Shown here piece after piece: positions 1 to 7,735 of a DNA stretch of 13,791 nucleotides. The position numbers were made by a program, and so were the translations under genes. Source of the stretch: Streptomyces sp. NRRL WC-3549 (GTDB lineage: Bacteria > Actinomycetota > Actinomycetes > Streptomycetales > Streptomycetaceae); the NCBI RefSeq assembly GCF_000721935.1, contig NZ_KL585418.1:49094-62884 (forward strand). The letters run 5' to 3'. Positions within the stretch are counted from its first letter, which is position 1. Each line of letters opens with the position of its first letter. Below the pieces are notes generated by a model, which was not told where the DNA came from, did not search any database, and saw nothing but the letters and a program-made list of their open reading frames with translations.

Positions 1-929
1 AGTTCAACGTCAACGCCACCACGATCGACGACCACCTGCTGGACGACACGATCACCGCCGGCATCGAGGGCACGGGCCTGCAGTCCAAGACCCAGCCCAA
101 GGTCCTGGCGAAGGCCGCCGAGAAGGCGAAGACGGACAACCCGTACGGCGGCGTCCTGCAGTACATGGCGCTGAACGTCAACGTGAAGCCGTTCGACAAC
201 GTCGAGTGCCGCAAGGCCGTGCAGTACGCCGTCGACAAGCAGAGCATGGTCGACGCCATCGGCGGCTCGGTCAAGGGCGACCCCGCCACCACGGTCATCC
301 CGCCGACCGTCGCCGGGTACAAGAAGTTCGACCTGTACCCGACCGAGGGCAACAAGGGCGACATCGCCAAGGCGAAGGACCACCTCGCCAAGTGCGGTCA
401 CCCGGACGGCTTCAAGACCACGCTGACGGCCCGCTCCGACCGCCCCGACGAGATCCTCGCGGCCACCCAGATCCAGAACAGCCTGAAGAAGATCGGCATC
501 ACCGCCGAGATCAAGCAGTCCCCGGCCAACAAGTACTTCACCGACTTCGCCGGCGTCCCGAACTGGGTCCACAAGAACAACGCGGGCATGCTGATGATGC
601 AGTGGGGCGCCGACTGGCCGACCGGCTTCGGTTTCCTCGACCAGATCGTCAACGGCACGGCCATCAAGCCCTCCGGTGGCACCAACCTGATGGAGCTCGA
701 CGACAAGGGCGTCAACGAACTCCTCGTCAAGGGCATCGGCACCGTCGACACCGAGGCGCGCAACGCCACGTGGGGCGAGGTCGACCAGAAGGTGATGGAG
801 ACCGCCGCGGTCGTCCCGCTCGCCTACCGCAAGAGCCTGCTCTACCGCCCGGACTCCGCGGCGAACGTCACGGTCACCAACGCCTACCTCGGCATGTACG
901 ACTACGTGCTGATGACGTCCACCAAGTAA
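1..929 (+). CDS. Oligopeptide ABC transporter substrate-binding protein (family 5), 5'-truncated
   Basis: This is the C-terminal part of a family 5 (SBP_bac_5, OppA/DppA/BldKB-like) extracellular solute-binding protein. The reading frame is open from base 3 and ends with TAA at 927-929, giving about 308 residues; full members have roughly 540-600, so the lipoprotein signal and first lobe lie outside the window. Family-typical segments are the stretch around VECRKAVQYAVDK (bases 205-243), where the family carries 'R.A...A.D...', the lobe with GDPATTVIPP, and the closing segment ETAAVVPLAYRKSLLYRP. The protein should bind oligopeptides outside the membrane and deliver them to the permease encoded next. 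It is followed by an intergenic hairpin and then permease and ATPase genes on the same strand, consistent with one operon. The exact ligand cannot be told from the sequence. Confidence 0.9.
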   Translation, partial: FNVNATTIDDHLLDDTITAGIEGTGLQSKTQPKVLAKAAEKAKTDNPYGGVLQYMALNVNVKPFDNVECRKAVQYAVDKQSMVDAIGGSVKGDPATTVIPPTVAGYKKFDLYPTEGNKGDIAKAKDHLAKCGHPDGFKTTLTARSDRPDEILAATQIQNSLKKIGITAEIKQSPANKYFTDFAGVPNWVHKNNAGMLMMQWGADWPTGFGFLDQIVNGTAIKPSGGTNLMELDDKGVNELLVKGIGTVDTEARNATWGEVDQKVMETAAVVPLAYRKSLLYRPDSAANVTVTNAYLGMYDYVLMTSTK

Positions 930-954
930 CACCTGTTCATCAACAGCATCTTTT

Positions 955-1020
955 GAAAGGCAGGTGAAGGCGCCGGGCCGGCGGGCAGAACCCCGCCCGC
1001 CCGCCCGGCGCCGCACGGCT
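955..1020 (+). promoter_or_regulatory. Intergenic hairpin with upstream Shine-Dalgarno, between binding protein and permease
   Basis: Arms 969-986 and 995-1012 pair in 17 of 18 positions (single C979/C1002 mismatch) around an 8-base loop. No T-run follows, so it is not a classical intrinsic terminator. Just 5' of it, GAAAGGCAGGTGA (955-967) is nearly a full complement of the 16S rRNA 3' end (GAAAGGAGGTGA) with one extra C. If the hairpin is folded out, the end of this Shine-Dalgarno lies 9 bases from GTG 1021. I infer two possible roles: protecting the binding-protein mRNA from 3' decay, and setting permease translation by bringing a distant ribosome site close. The pairing is seen directly; the function is inference. 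Confidence 0.65.
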
Positions 1021-2010
1021 GTGGCTGCGTACATCATCCGACGCGTATTCGCCGCGGTGTTGCTGCTGCTGGTGGTCAGCGCAGTCACGTTCGCGATCTT
1101 CTTCCTGGTCCCCCGACTCGGCGGCCAGACCCTCGACTCGATGGCGGCCCAGTACGTCGGGAAGAGCCCCGACCCGGACGTCATCGCCGCGGTCAAGAAG
1201 AACCTGGGGCTCGACCAGCCCCTGTACCTCCAGTACTGGCACTTCGTGAAGGGCATCGTCGTCGGCGCCGAATACCAGTTCGGTCCCGACCCGGTCACCT
1301 GCAACGCCCCGTGCTTCGGGTACTCCTTCAAGACCCACACCGAGATCTGGCCGCAGATCGTCGACCGCATCCCGGTCACGCTGTCGCTGGCCGTCGGCGC
1401 GGCCGTCATCTGGGTCGTCTCCGGTGTCGCCATCGGCGTCGTCTCCGCCCTGAAGCGCGGCTCCGTCTTCGACCGGCTCTCCATGGGCGTCGCCCTCGCC
1501 GGTGTCTCGCTCCCGATGTTCTTCACCGGTCTCGCCGTGCTCGCGCTGTTCGGCAACGGGGAGTACGTCCCGTTCGCGGACAGCCCGCTCGAATGGGCGG
1601 GCAGCCTGGTCCTGCCCTGGTGCACGCTCGCCCTGCTGTACTCCGCGCTCTACGCCCGGCTGACCCGTGCGGGGATGCTGGAGACGATGGGCGAGGACTA
1701 CATCAGAACCGCGCGCGCCAAGGGGCTGGAGGAGCGCAAGGTGGTCGTCAAGCACGGCCTGCGCGCGGCACTGACCCCGATCATCACCATCTTCGGCATG
1801 GACTTCGCCCTGCTGCTCGGCGGCGCGGTCATCACCGAGACGGTCTTCTCCTTCCAGGGAATGGGCGCCTTCGCCATCAAGGGCGTGACCGAGGCCGACC
1901 TTCCCAAGGTGATGGGCGTGACGCTGGTCGCCGCCTTCTTCATCGTCATCTGCAACCTGCTGGTGGACCTCGTGTACGCCGCGATCGACCCCCGGGTGAG
2001 GCTCTCATGA
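1021..2010 (+). CDS. Oligopeptide ABC transporter permease (BPD_transp_1, OppB/BldK-type)
   Basis: Integral membrane subunit of a peptide importer, 329 residues from GTG 1021. The sequence shows about six hydrophobic segments (near residues 9-30, 122-144, 154-180, 195-213, 251-275, 298-322), the OppB N-terminal region with GLDQPLYLQYWHFVKG, and the cytoplasmic EAA-type loop YIRTARAKGL (227-236) that contacts the ATPase subunits. I prefer GTG 1021 because it gives the family-like start MAAYIIRR directly before the first membrane helix. The in-frame GTG at 964 would add 19 arginine/proline-rich residues that are simply the translated intergenic hairpin, and the Shine-Dalgarno would be only 3 bases away or overlap it. 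The gene overlaps the next by ATGA (2007-2010), suggesting translational coupling. The start remains the uncertain point; family assignment is firm. Confidence 0.88.
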   Translation: MAAYIIRRVFAAVLLLLVVSAVTFAIFFLVPRLGGQTLDSMAAQYVGKSPDPDVIAAVKKNLGLDQPLYLQYWHFVKGIVVGAEYQFGPDPVTCNAPCFGYSFKTHTEIWPQIVDRIPVTLSLAVGAAVIWVVSGVAIGVVSALKRGSVFDRLSMGVALAGVSLPMFFTGLAVLALFGNGEYVPFADSPLEWAGSLVLPWCTLALLYSALYARLTRAGMLETMGEDYIRTARAKGLEERKVVVKHGLRAALTPIITIFGMDFALLLGGAVITETVFSFQGMGAFAIKGVTEADLPKVMGVTLVAAFFIVICNLLVDLVYAAIDPRVRLS

Positions 2011-3115
2011 GCGAGGCAAGCAAGAAGGACTCCCCGGCGCAGGACACCGCGCAGGGCTCGGTCCCCGCGCCCCGGGACGCGTCGGACGACGCGAAGGAGT
2101 TCCTGTCCGTCCGCAACCTCAGCGTCCACTTCGACACCGACGACGGCCTGGTCAAGTCCGTCGACGGCGTGAGCTTCGACCTGAAGGCCGGCCAGACCCT
2201 CGGCATCGTCGGCGAGTCCGGCTCCGGCAAGTCCGTGACCTCGCTGGGGATCATGGGGCTGCACAACTCGGACCGGGCCCGGATCGGCGGCGAGATCTGG
2301 CTGGACGGCGAGGAGTTGATCGGCGCCGGTCCCGAGCACGTGCGGAAGCTGCGCGGCCAGAAGATGGCCATGATCTTCCAGGACCCGCTGTCGGCCATGC
2401 ACCCGTACTACAGCATCGGCGCGCAGATCGTGGAGGCCCACCGGGTCCACCACAAGGTCGACAAGAAGACCGCGAAGAAGCGCGCGATCGAGATGCTCGA
2501 CCGCGTCGGCATCCCCGAGCCGCACCGCCGTTACGAGGACTTCCCGCACCAGTTCTCCGGCGGTATGCGGCAGCGAGCGATGATCGCGATGGCGCTGGTC
2601 AACAACCCGCAGCTGCTGATCGCCGACGAGCCGACCACGGCCCTGGACGTCACCGTCCAGGCGCAGATCCTCGACCTGATCCGCGACCTCCAGAAGGAGT
2701 TCGGCTCCGCGGTCGTCATGATCACCCACGACCTGGGCGTCGTCGCCGAGATCGCGGACCACCTGCTGGTCATGTACGCCGGCCGCTGCGTCGAACGCGG
2801 CAGCGCCGAGAAGGTCTTCTACCAGCCCCAGCACCCCTACACCTGGGGGCTGCTCGGCTCGATGCCGCGTATCGACCGGGAGCAGACCGACCGGCTCGTC
2901 CCGGTCAAGGGCTCACCACCCAGCCTCATCAACGTCCCGTCCGGCTGCGCCTTCAACCCGCGCTGCCCGTACGCCGACGTCCCCGCGGACAACATCACCC
3001 GCACCGAGCGCCCGGAGCTGAAGCTGGTCGGCGAGGGCGAGGGACACTACTCCGCGTGCCACATGTCGCGTGAGCAGCGGGACCGGATCTGGACCGAAGA
3101 GATTGCGCCGAAGCT

Positions 3116-3119
<4 letters not shown>
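2007..3119 (+). CDS. Oligopeptide ABC transporter ATP-binding protein, OppD-like
   Basis: ATPase subunit of the importer, 370 residues, starting in the ATGA overlap with the permease stop. After a hydrophilic leader of about 32 residues come Walker A GESGSGKS (69-76), Q-loop MIFQDP (122-127), ABC signature FSGGMRQR (183-190), Walker B LLIADEPT (203-210) and H-loop MITHDLG (238-244, His 241), so the ATPase core is intact. The C-terminal oligo_HPY region follows ([13 protein letters not shown], then [11 protein letters not shown]). Cysteines there are C314, C320 and C351. The partner OppF has four cysteines in the matching region, and the position of its third is not cysteine here (segment ADVPADN). 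Such cysteines bind a [4Fe-4S] cluster in some Opp/Dpp ATPases, so the difference may matter. The stop overlaps the next GTG start (3116-3119). Confidence 0.93.
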
Positions 3120-4519
<1,400 letters not shown>

Positions 4520-4537
4520 TACCGGCACAATTGTTCG

Positions 4538-5209
4538 GTGCTCAACGACATCTTCACCCCCTCCGTCCAGCATGCGCTCGACATCGTCGGGATCTTCGTC
4601 TTCGCGATATCGGGGGCGCTGCTCGCCGTACGCAAGAACTTCGATGTCTTCGGCATCGCGGTCCTGGCCGAGGTGACGGCGCTGGGCGGGGGGCTCTTCC
4701 GTGATGTGATCATCGGGGCCGTCCCGCCGGCCGCCTTCACGGATCTCGGTTACTTCACGACCCCGCTGCTCGCCGCCGTCCTGGTGTTCTTCCTGCATCC
4801 GCACGTGGAGCGCATCCAGGTCGCCGTCAACGTCTTCGACGCCGCCGGGCTGGGTCTCTTCTGCGTCGCCGGAACGGTCAAGGCGTACGACTACGGGCTC
4901 GGCCTCACCTCCTCCGCGACCCTGGGGCTGGCCACCGCCGTGGGCGGCGGCGTCCTGCGCGACGTGCTGGCCAACGAAGTCCCCTCGCTGCTGCGCTGGG
5001 ACCGCGATCTGTACGCGGTACCCGCGATCGTCGGCTCCGTCATGGTGGTCCTCTGCATCCGGTTCGACGCCCTCAACGCCTACACCAGCGGCGTGGCGGT
5101 CGTCACCGCGTTCGTACTGCGCCTGCTCGCCCTGCGTTTCCACTGGCGGGCCCCCCGCGCGTTCAACCGGCGCTCCTCCCGGACCGAGGAGACCCCGGCC
5201 GCCCTGTGA
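4538..5209 (+). CDS. TRIC-family (UPF0126) trimeric intracellular cation channel protein
   Basis: Polytopic membrane protein of 223 residues starting at GTG 4538. It belongs to the bacterial TRIC family (formerly UPF0126), trimeric channels for monovalent cations. The family's internal duplication is visible: GGGLFRDV (50-57) and GGGVLRDV (136-143), 86 residues apart, each ending a hydrophobic helix and followed by a P-containing loop (IGAVPP, ANEVP). About seven hydrophobic segments fit the known seven-helix fold. The C-terminus after residue 200 is basic and hydrophilic. No Shine-Dalgarno is evident; CACAAT at 4526-4531 could be a -10 element for a leaderless transcript, but this is weak. 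The physiological role in Streptomyces is not clear from the sequence. Confidence 0.88.
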   Translation: MLNDIFTPSVQHALDIVGIFVFAISGALLAVRKNFDVFGIAVLAEVTALGGGLFRDVIIGAVPPAAFTDLGYFTTPLLAAVLVFFLHPHVERIQVAVNVFDAAGLGLFCVAGTVKAYDYGLGLTSSATLGLATAVGGGVLRDVLANEVPSLLRWDRDLYAVPAIVGSVMVVLCIRFDALNAYTSGVAVVTAFVLRLLALRFHWRAPRAFNRRSSRTEETPAAL

Positions 5210-5220
5210 CCGGAACAAAA

Positions 5221-5252
5221 GCTACCGCTCAGTAACACGATCGGTGTACCGT
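5221..5252 (+). promoter_or_regulatory. Putative leaderless promoter and operator-like palindrome for the thioesterase gene
   Basis: TACCGT (5247-5252) fits a -10 element and ends 7 bases before ATG 5260, with no Shine-Dalgarno, suggesting a leaderless mRNA. An imperfect palindrome of form GNTAC-N6-GTANC (5221-5236) lies about where the -35 region should be and could be a repressor site. No good -35 match is seen. Confidence 0.4.
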
Positions 5253-5259
5253 GCGTCCC

Positions 5260-6129
5260 ATGGCACAGGCAGCAGAAGCTCAGGCGCGGCAGACCGCGCA
5301 GGCGACCATCGGTGACAGCGAGTTCGACCGCGACACGGCGGTGACGCTCCGGGAGGAAGGCGTCTACGACGCCGAGCTCTCCGCGGGCTGGACGATCATC
5401 CAGGCCGTCAACGGCGGCTATCTGCTGGCGATGCTGGGCCGGGCGCTGGGCGAGGCGCTTCCGCACTCCGACCCCTTCTCCGTCTCCGCGCACTACCTCA
5501 CGGCCTCCGTCCCCGGCCCGGCCGTGATCCGCACCCAGGTCGTGCGGACCGGTCGCACCCTGTCCACCGGCGAGGCCTCGCTCTTCCAGTACGCCGAGGA
5601 CGGCACCGAGGTCGAGCGCATCCGGGTCCTCGCCACCTACGGTGACCTGGACGGCCTGACCGACGAGGTCCGCACGTCCGCCGTGCCGCCCGCCATCCCG
5701 CCGCGTGAGCAGTGCCTCGGCCCGAGCGACGGCCCGGCCCCGATCCCCGGCAGCTCGGCCATCACCGACCGGCTCGACATCAAGCTCGACCCGGCGACGA
5801 TCGGCTGGGCCGTGGGCGCCCCGTCGGGCAAGGGGGAGATGCGGGGCTGGTTCGGCCTCGCGGACGGCCGGGACGCTGACCCGCTCTCCCTGCTGCTGAC
5901 GGTCGACGCGCTGCCGCCGACCTCCTTCGAGCTGGGCCTGAAGGGCTGGACGCCCACCATCGAACTCACCACCCACATCCGCTGCCGCCCGGCCCCGGGC
6001 CCGCTGCGCGTCTCCATCACCACCCGCAACCTCGCGGGGGGCTTCCTGGAGGAGGACGCCGACGTGTGGGACAGCGCCGGACGCCTGGTGGCCCAGTCCC
6101 GCCAGCTGGCCCGCGCCCCGCGCGGCTGA
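5260..6129 (+). CDS. Acyl-CoA thioesterase, TesB-like double-hotdog (4HBT_3-type)
   Basis: Predicted cytoplasmic thioesterase of 289 residues. The N-terminal hotdog half has the NGGY motif (51-54) at the start of the long central helix, followed by HYLTASVPGPAVIRTQVVRTGR, the strand pattern of acyl-CoA thioesterase II-like proteins. The C-terminal half has WTPTIELTTHIRCRPAPGPL (about 229-248) and the closing strand region DVWDSAGRLVAQSRQLA. Family members hydrolyse acyl-CoA esters; the chain length preferred here cannot be read from the sequence. ATG 5260 is chosen over an in-frame GTG at 5251 because the GTG overlaps the putative -10 and adds only three residues. The gene is converging on the TetR gene at 6369, with 239 bases between them. 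Confidence 0.85.
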   Translation: MAQAAEAQARQTAQATIGDSEFDRDTAVTLREEGVYDAELSAGWTIIQAVNGGYLLAMLGRALGEALPHSDPFSVSAHYLTASVPGPAVIRTQVVRTGRTLSTGEASLFQYAEDGTEVERIRVLATYGDLDGLTDEVRTSAVPPAIPPREQCLGPSDGPAPIPGSSAITDRLDIKLDPATIGWAVGAPSGKGEMRGWFGLADGRDADPLSLLLTVDALPPTSFELGLKGWTPTIELTTHIRCRPAPGPLRVSITTRNLAGGFLEEDADVWDSAGRLVAQSRQLARAPRG

Positions 6130-6285
6130 GCGGAGCCGGGGGTCCGGGCCAGGGGAGCCGGCCGGGCGTCGCGGGCGGCACGGGCCCGTGAACGCCCGGT
6201 CGGCTGCTCGCCGAGGCCGCGCCGGCCGTCATGGAGCTGTACGCGGGAACCGGGTGAGCGCGGCGGCCGGTCGGGCCGGTGGTGC

Positions 6286-6300
6286 CTCCTCCTGGAGGAG
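6286..6300. terminator. Short inverted repeat between convergent thioesterase and TetR genes
   Basis: CTCCTCC (6286-6292) and GGAGGAG (6294-6300) are perfect inverted arms. With a realistic loop only about 5 base pairs form and there is no T-run, so a terminator role is a guess based on its place in a convergent gap. The rest of the gap (6130-6368) holds no gene I can support. Confidence 0.25.
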
Positions 6301-6368
6301 AGGGCCGCCCCCCTGTCGAGCAGCCGTGGCCCGGAGCCGCCCCAGGGCCGGTGTGCGCCTGCTTCGTC

Positions 6369-6992
6369 TCAGGAGTCAAGCCAATGCGCCCGGCCCAGGG
6401 CGACCAGGCGGAGCCGGCGCCGGGCGGTGCGGACAGCCTCGCGTTCGTCCTCGGGCCCGGCCGCGTCGAGCAGGGCGGAGGCGGTGAGCACCATGTGGTC
6501 GACGTACAGACCGCCCAGCATCAGCAGGTCCTGCCGGTCCCAGCCCGCCGACTCCGGCTCCGTGGCGACCGCCGCGGCCACCTCCTCCGTGAACGCGCGC
6601 AACTGGGCGGCTATCGCCTCCCGCACCGGGCCCACCCCGCCGTGCCGTTCGCGGGCGATGAAGCGGAAGTGCGCCGGCTGCCCGGCGACGTGACGGGCGA
6701 TCAGGGCGACGCTTCGGTCGAGGCGTTCCTCGCTGTCCCCGGTGTCCGCCAGGACGGCGCCGATCATGCCGTGCAGGCTGCCCAGGGTCTCCTCGACGAG
6801 CGCCACACCGAGCGCCGCCACCCCGTCGAAGTGCCGGTAGAAGGCGGTCGGTGCCACCCCCACGGCACGTGTCACCTCGCGCAGGCCCAGGCTGCTCAGG
6901 CTCTTGTCCTCCAGCAGCTCCAGCGCCGCGTCCAGAAGGGCCTGGCGGGTCTTCAGCTTCTGGGCCTGGCGGATGCCGAGGGTGTGACTCAT
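6369..6992 (-). CDS. TetR-family transcriptional regulator, FabR-like
   Basis: Regulator of 207 residues, ATG at 6992 on the minus strand. The N-terminal DNA-binding domain is clear: GIRQAQKLKTRQALLDAAL (6-24), then the helix-turn-helix LGLREVTRAVGVAPTAFYRHF (35-55). This helix-turn-helix and the following LGVALVEETLGSLHGM resemble E. coli FabR, the repressor of unsaturated fatty acid synthesis genes. The C-terminal ligand domain includes HFRFIARERHGGVGPVREAI, again FabR-like. Direct targets are inferred to include itself and the divergent small membrane protein gene at 7099, since GAACAGT/ACTGTTC half-sites lie in the shared promoter region. The effector is unknown; a lipid-related signal is plausible from the FabR likeness and the thioesterase next door. 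Confidence 0.9.
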   Translation of the reverse strand: MSHTLGIRQAQKLKTRQALLDAALELLEDKSLSSLGLREVTRAVGVAPTAFYRHFDGVAALGVALVEETLGSLHGMIGAVLADTGDSEERLDRSVALIARHVAGQPAHFRFIARERHGGVGPVREAIAAQLRAFTEEVAAAVATEPESAGWDRQDLLMLGGLYVDHMVLTASALLDAAGPEDEREAVRTARRRLRLVALGRAHWLDS

Positions 6993-6999
6993 GCCATTC

Positions 7000-7084
7000 A
7001 GTAAACAACTGTTCTCCGACAGCAGGAAGGGGTACGCGCACTAGACTTGCAAGTCAGTGAACAGTCGTACTCCCAACTGTTCAC
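7000..7084. promoter_or_regulatory. Divergent promoter region with three TetR-like half-sites and a 12-bp palindrome
   Basis: ACTGTTC occurs at 7008-7014, its reverse complement within GTGAACAGT at 7057-7065, and ACTGTTCAC at 7076-7084. The last two form a perfect 9-bp inverted repeat with a 10-base gap. GACTTGCAAGTC (7044-7055) is a perfect palindrome whose TTGCAA could serve as a -35 in either direction. The layout suggests autoregulation by the TetR protein and control of the gene at 7099. The motifs are seen; the binding is inferred. Confidence 0.5.
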
Positions 7085-7098
7085 GGAAAGGGGCTCAC

Positions 7099-7254
7099 AT
7101 GTTCGTCCTCGTCGCCGCCCTGCTCCTGCTGGGTGTCGTCCTCGGAGCCGTCGCGCACCTGCCCGCGCCCCTGGCCCTCACCGCCGCCGGTCTGATCGGC
7201 GTCTGGCTGGTGGCCTTCGGCCTCCGTGAGGGACTGGCCCGCCGGACCCGCTGA
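7099..7254 (+). CDS. Small two-helix membrane protein, unknown function
   Basis: A 51-residue protein starting at ATG 7099 with a good Shine-Dalgarno (GGAAAGGGG, 7085-7093). The sequence is two hydrophobic segments (about residues 1-21 and 24-42) joined by a Pro-containing turn (PAPLA) and closed by a short basic tail, REGLARRTR, probably cytoplasmic. I do not recognise a family. An upstream in-frame ATG at 7057 would add 14 hydrophilic residues, but these are encoded by the operator-like inverted repeat and have no ribosome site, so I reject it. It is divergent from the TetR gene and co-directional with the DUF4190 gene 76 bases downstream, so it is a likely target of that regulator. Confidence 0.72.
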   Translation: MFVLVAALLLLGVVLGAVAHLPAPLALTAAGLIGVWLVAFGLREGLARRTR

Positions 7255-7330
7255 ACCGCCGGCCTCCCGGCCGCTGTCCGGCCGTACCCCCGACCGTCCT
7301 CCCGCCACCGGAACCGGAGGTGTCCGCACC

Positions 7331-7627
7331 ATGGCACTCGCCACCGCACAGGAACGCCGTACCCGTCCCGCCCCCGACCGCGCCGCGACCTCGCGGGAGG
7401 CGGACGGTCTCGCCGTCGCCTCGTTCGTCCTCGGGCTGGTGGGCCTGCTCGTGATGAACATCCTGCTCGGGCCCGCCGCCATCGTGATGGCGGCCATGGC
7501 GCTCGCCCGCTCCACCGCGCGGCGGGGCCGCGCCCTCCTCGGGCTCGCCCTCGGCGTCGCGGACCTGGTGGTCCTCGCGGTCCTCGTCACCGTGAACGGC
7601 ACCGTCTCCTGGAGCCTCGGCGGCTGA
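7331..7627 (+). CDS. DUF4190-like small membrane protein
   Basis: A 98-residue protein from ATG 7331, preceded by GGAGG (7316-7320). About 30 polar, Arg-rich residues precede a segment of DUF4190 type: ADGLAVASFVLGLVGLLVM, a GPAAIVMAAMALARS stretch corresponding to the family's 'GplAivlG..Al', then GRALLGLALGVADLVVLAV corresponding to 'GrglAiaGlvLG'. Two to three membrane helices are expected. DUF4190 proteins have no assigned biochemical role; they are often small membrane components in actinobacteria. The gene is probably transcribed with the 51-residue membrane protein upstream. A GC hairpin overlaps its stop codon. Confidence 0.78.
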   Translation: MALATAQERRTRPAPDRAATSREADGLAVASFVLGLVGLLVMNILLGPAAIVMAAMALARSTARRGRALLGLALGVADLVVLAVLVTVNGTVSWSLGG

Positions 7628-7670
7628 CCGGGGGCCCTGTCCCGCCCCGCCCGTGGCCCCCGCCCCGGTC
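7626..7670 (+). terminator. GC-rich hairpin after the DUF4190 gene
   Basis: GACCGGGG (7626-7633) pairs with CCCCGGTC (7663-7670). A competing fold pairs GGGGGCC (7630-7636) with GGCCCCC (7655-7661). There is no T-run, as is common for Streptomyces terminators, so this is a possible rather than proven terminator. Confidence 0.4.
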
Positions 7671-7701
7671 CGGCCGGGCGGTGAGGCCATGCGCATGCCG
7701 T

Positions 7702-7726
7702 GAGCCCGGCGGCGGGCTCGTAGACT
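7702..7726 (+). promoter_or_regulatory. Promoter of the cysteine desulfurase gene with inverted repeat in the spacer
   Basis: TAGACT (7721-7726) is a strong -10 match and ends 9 bases before ATG 7736, implying a very short leader; no Shine-Dalgarno is present. Directly upstream, GAGCCCG (7702-7708) and CGGGCTC (7713-7719) form a perfect 7-bp inverted repeat with a 4-base loop, where the -35/-10 spacer should be. It could be an operator or a terminator for the gene before. CATGCGCATG (7688-7697) is a further perfect palindrome. Confidence 0.5.
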
Positions 7727-7735
7727 CGGGGCATC

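Noticed and set aside
964..1020. GTG 964 as the permease start
   Set aside because: The extra 19 residues are Arg/Pro-rich and are encoded by the two arms of a strong hairpin; the ribosome site would be too close. GTG 1021 gives a family-like N-terminus. It is not fully excluded.
5251..5259. GTG 5251 as the thioesterase start
   Set aside because: It overlaps the likely -10 element and adds only three residues; ATG 5260 is the better choice.
6130..6379. Possible short genes or a gene remnant between the thioesterase and TetR genes, including a TTG-started minus frame at 6017-6379 and a plus segment ending in MELYAGTG
   Set aside because: The frames are low-complexity, overlap the thioesterase end, lack ribosome sites and match no family I know.
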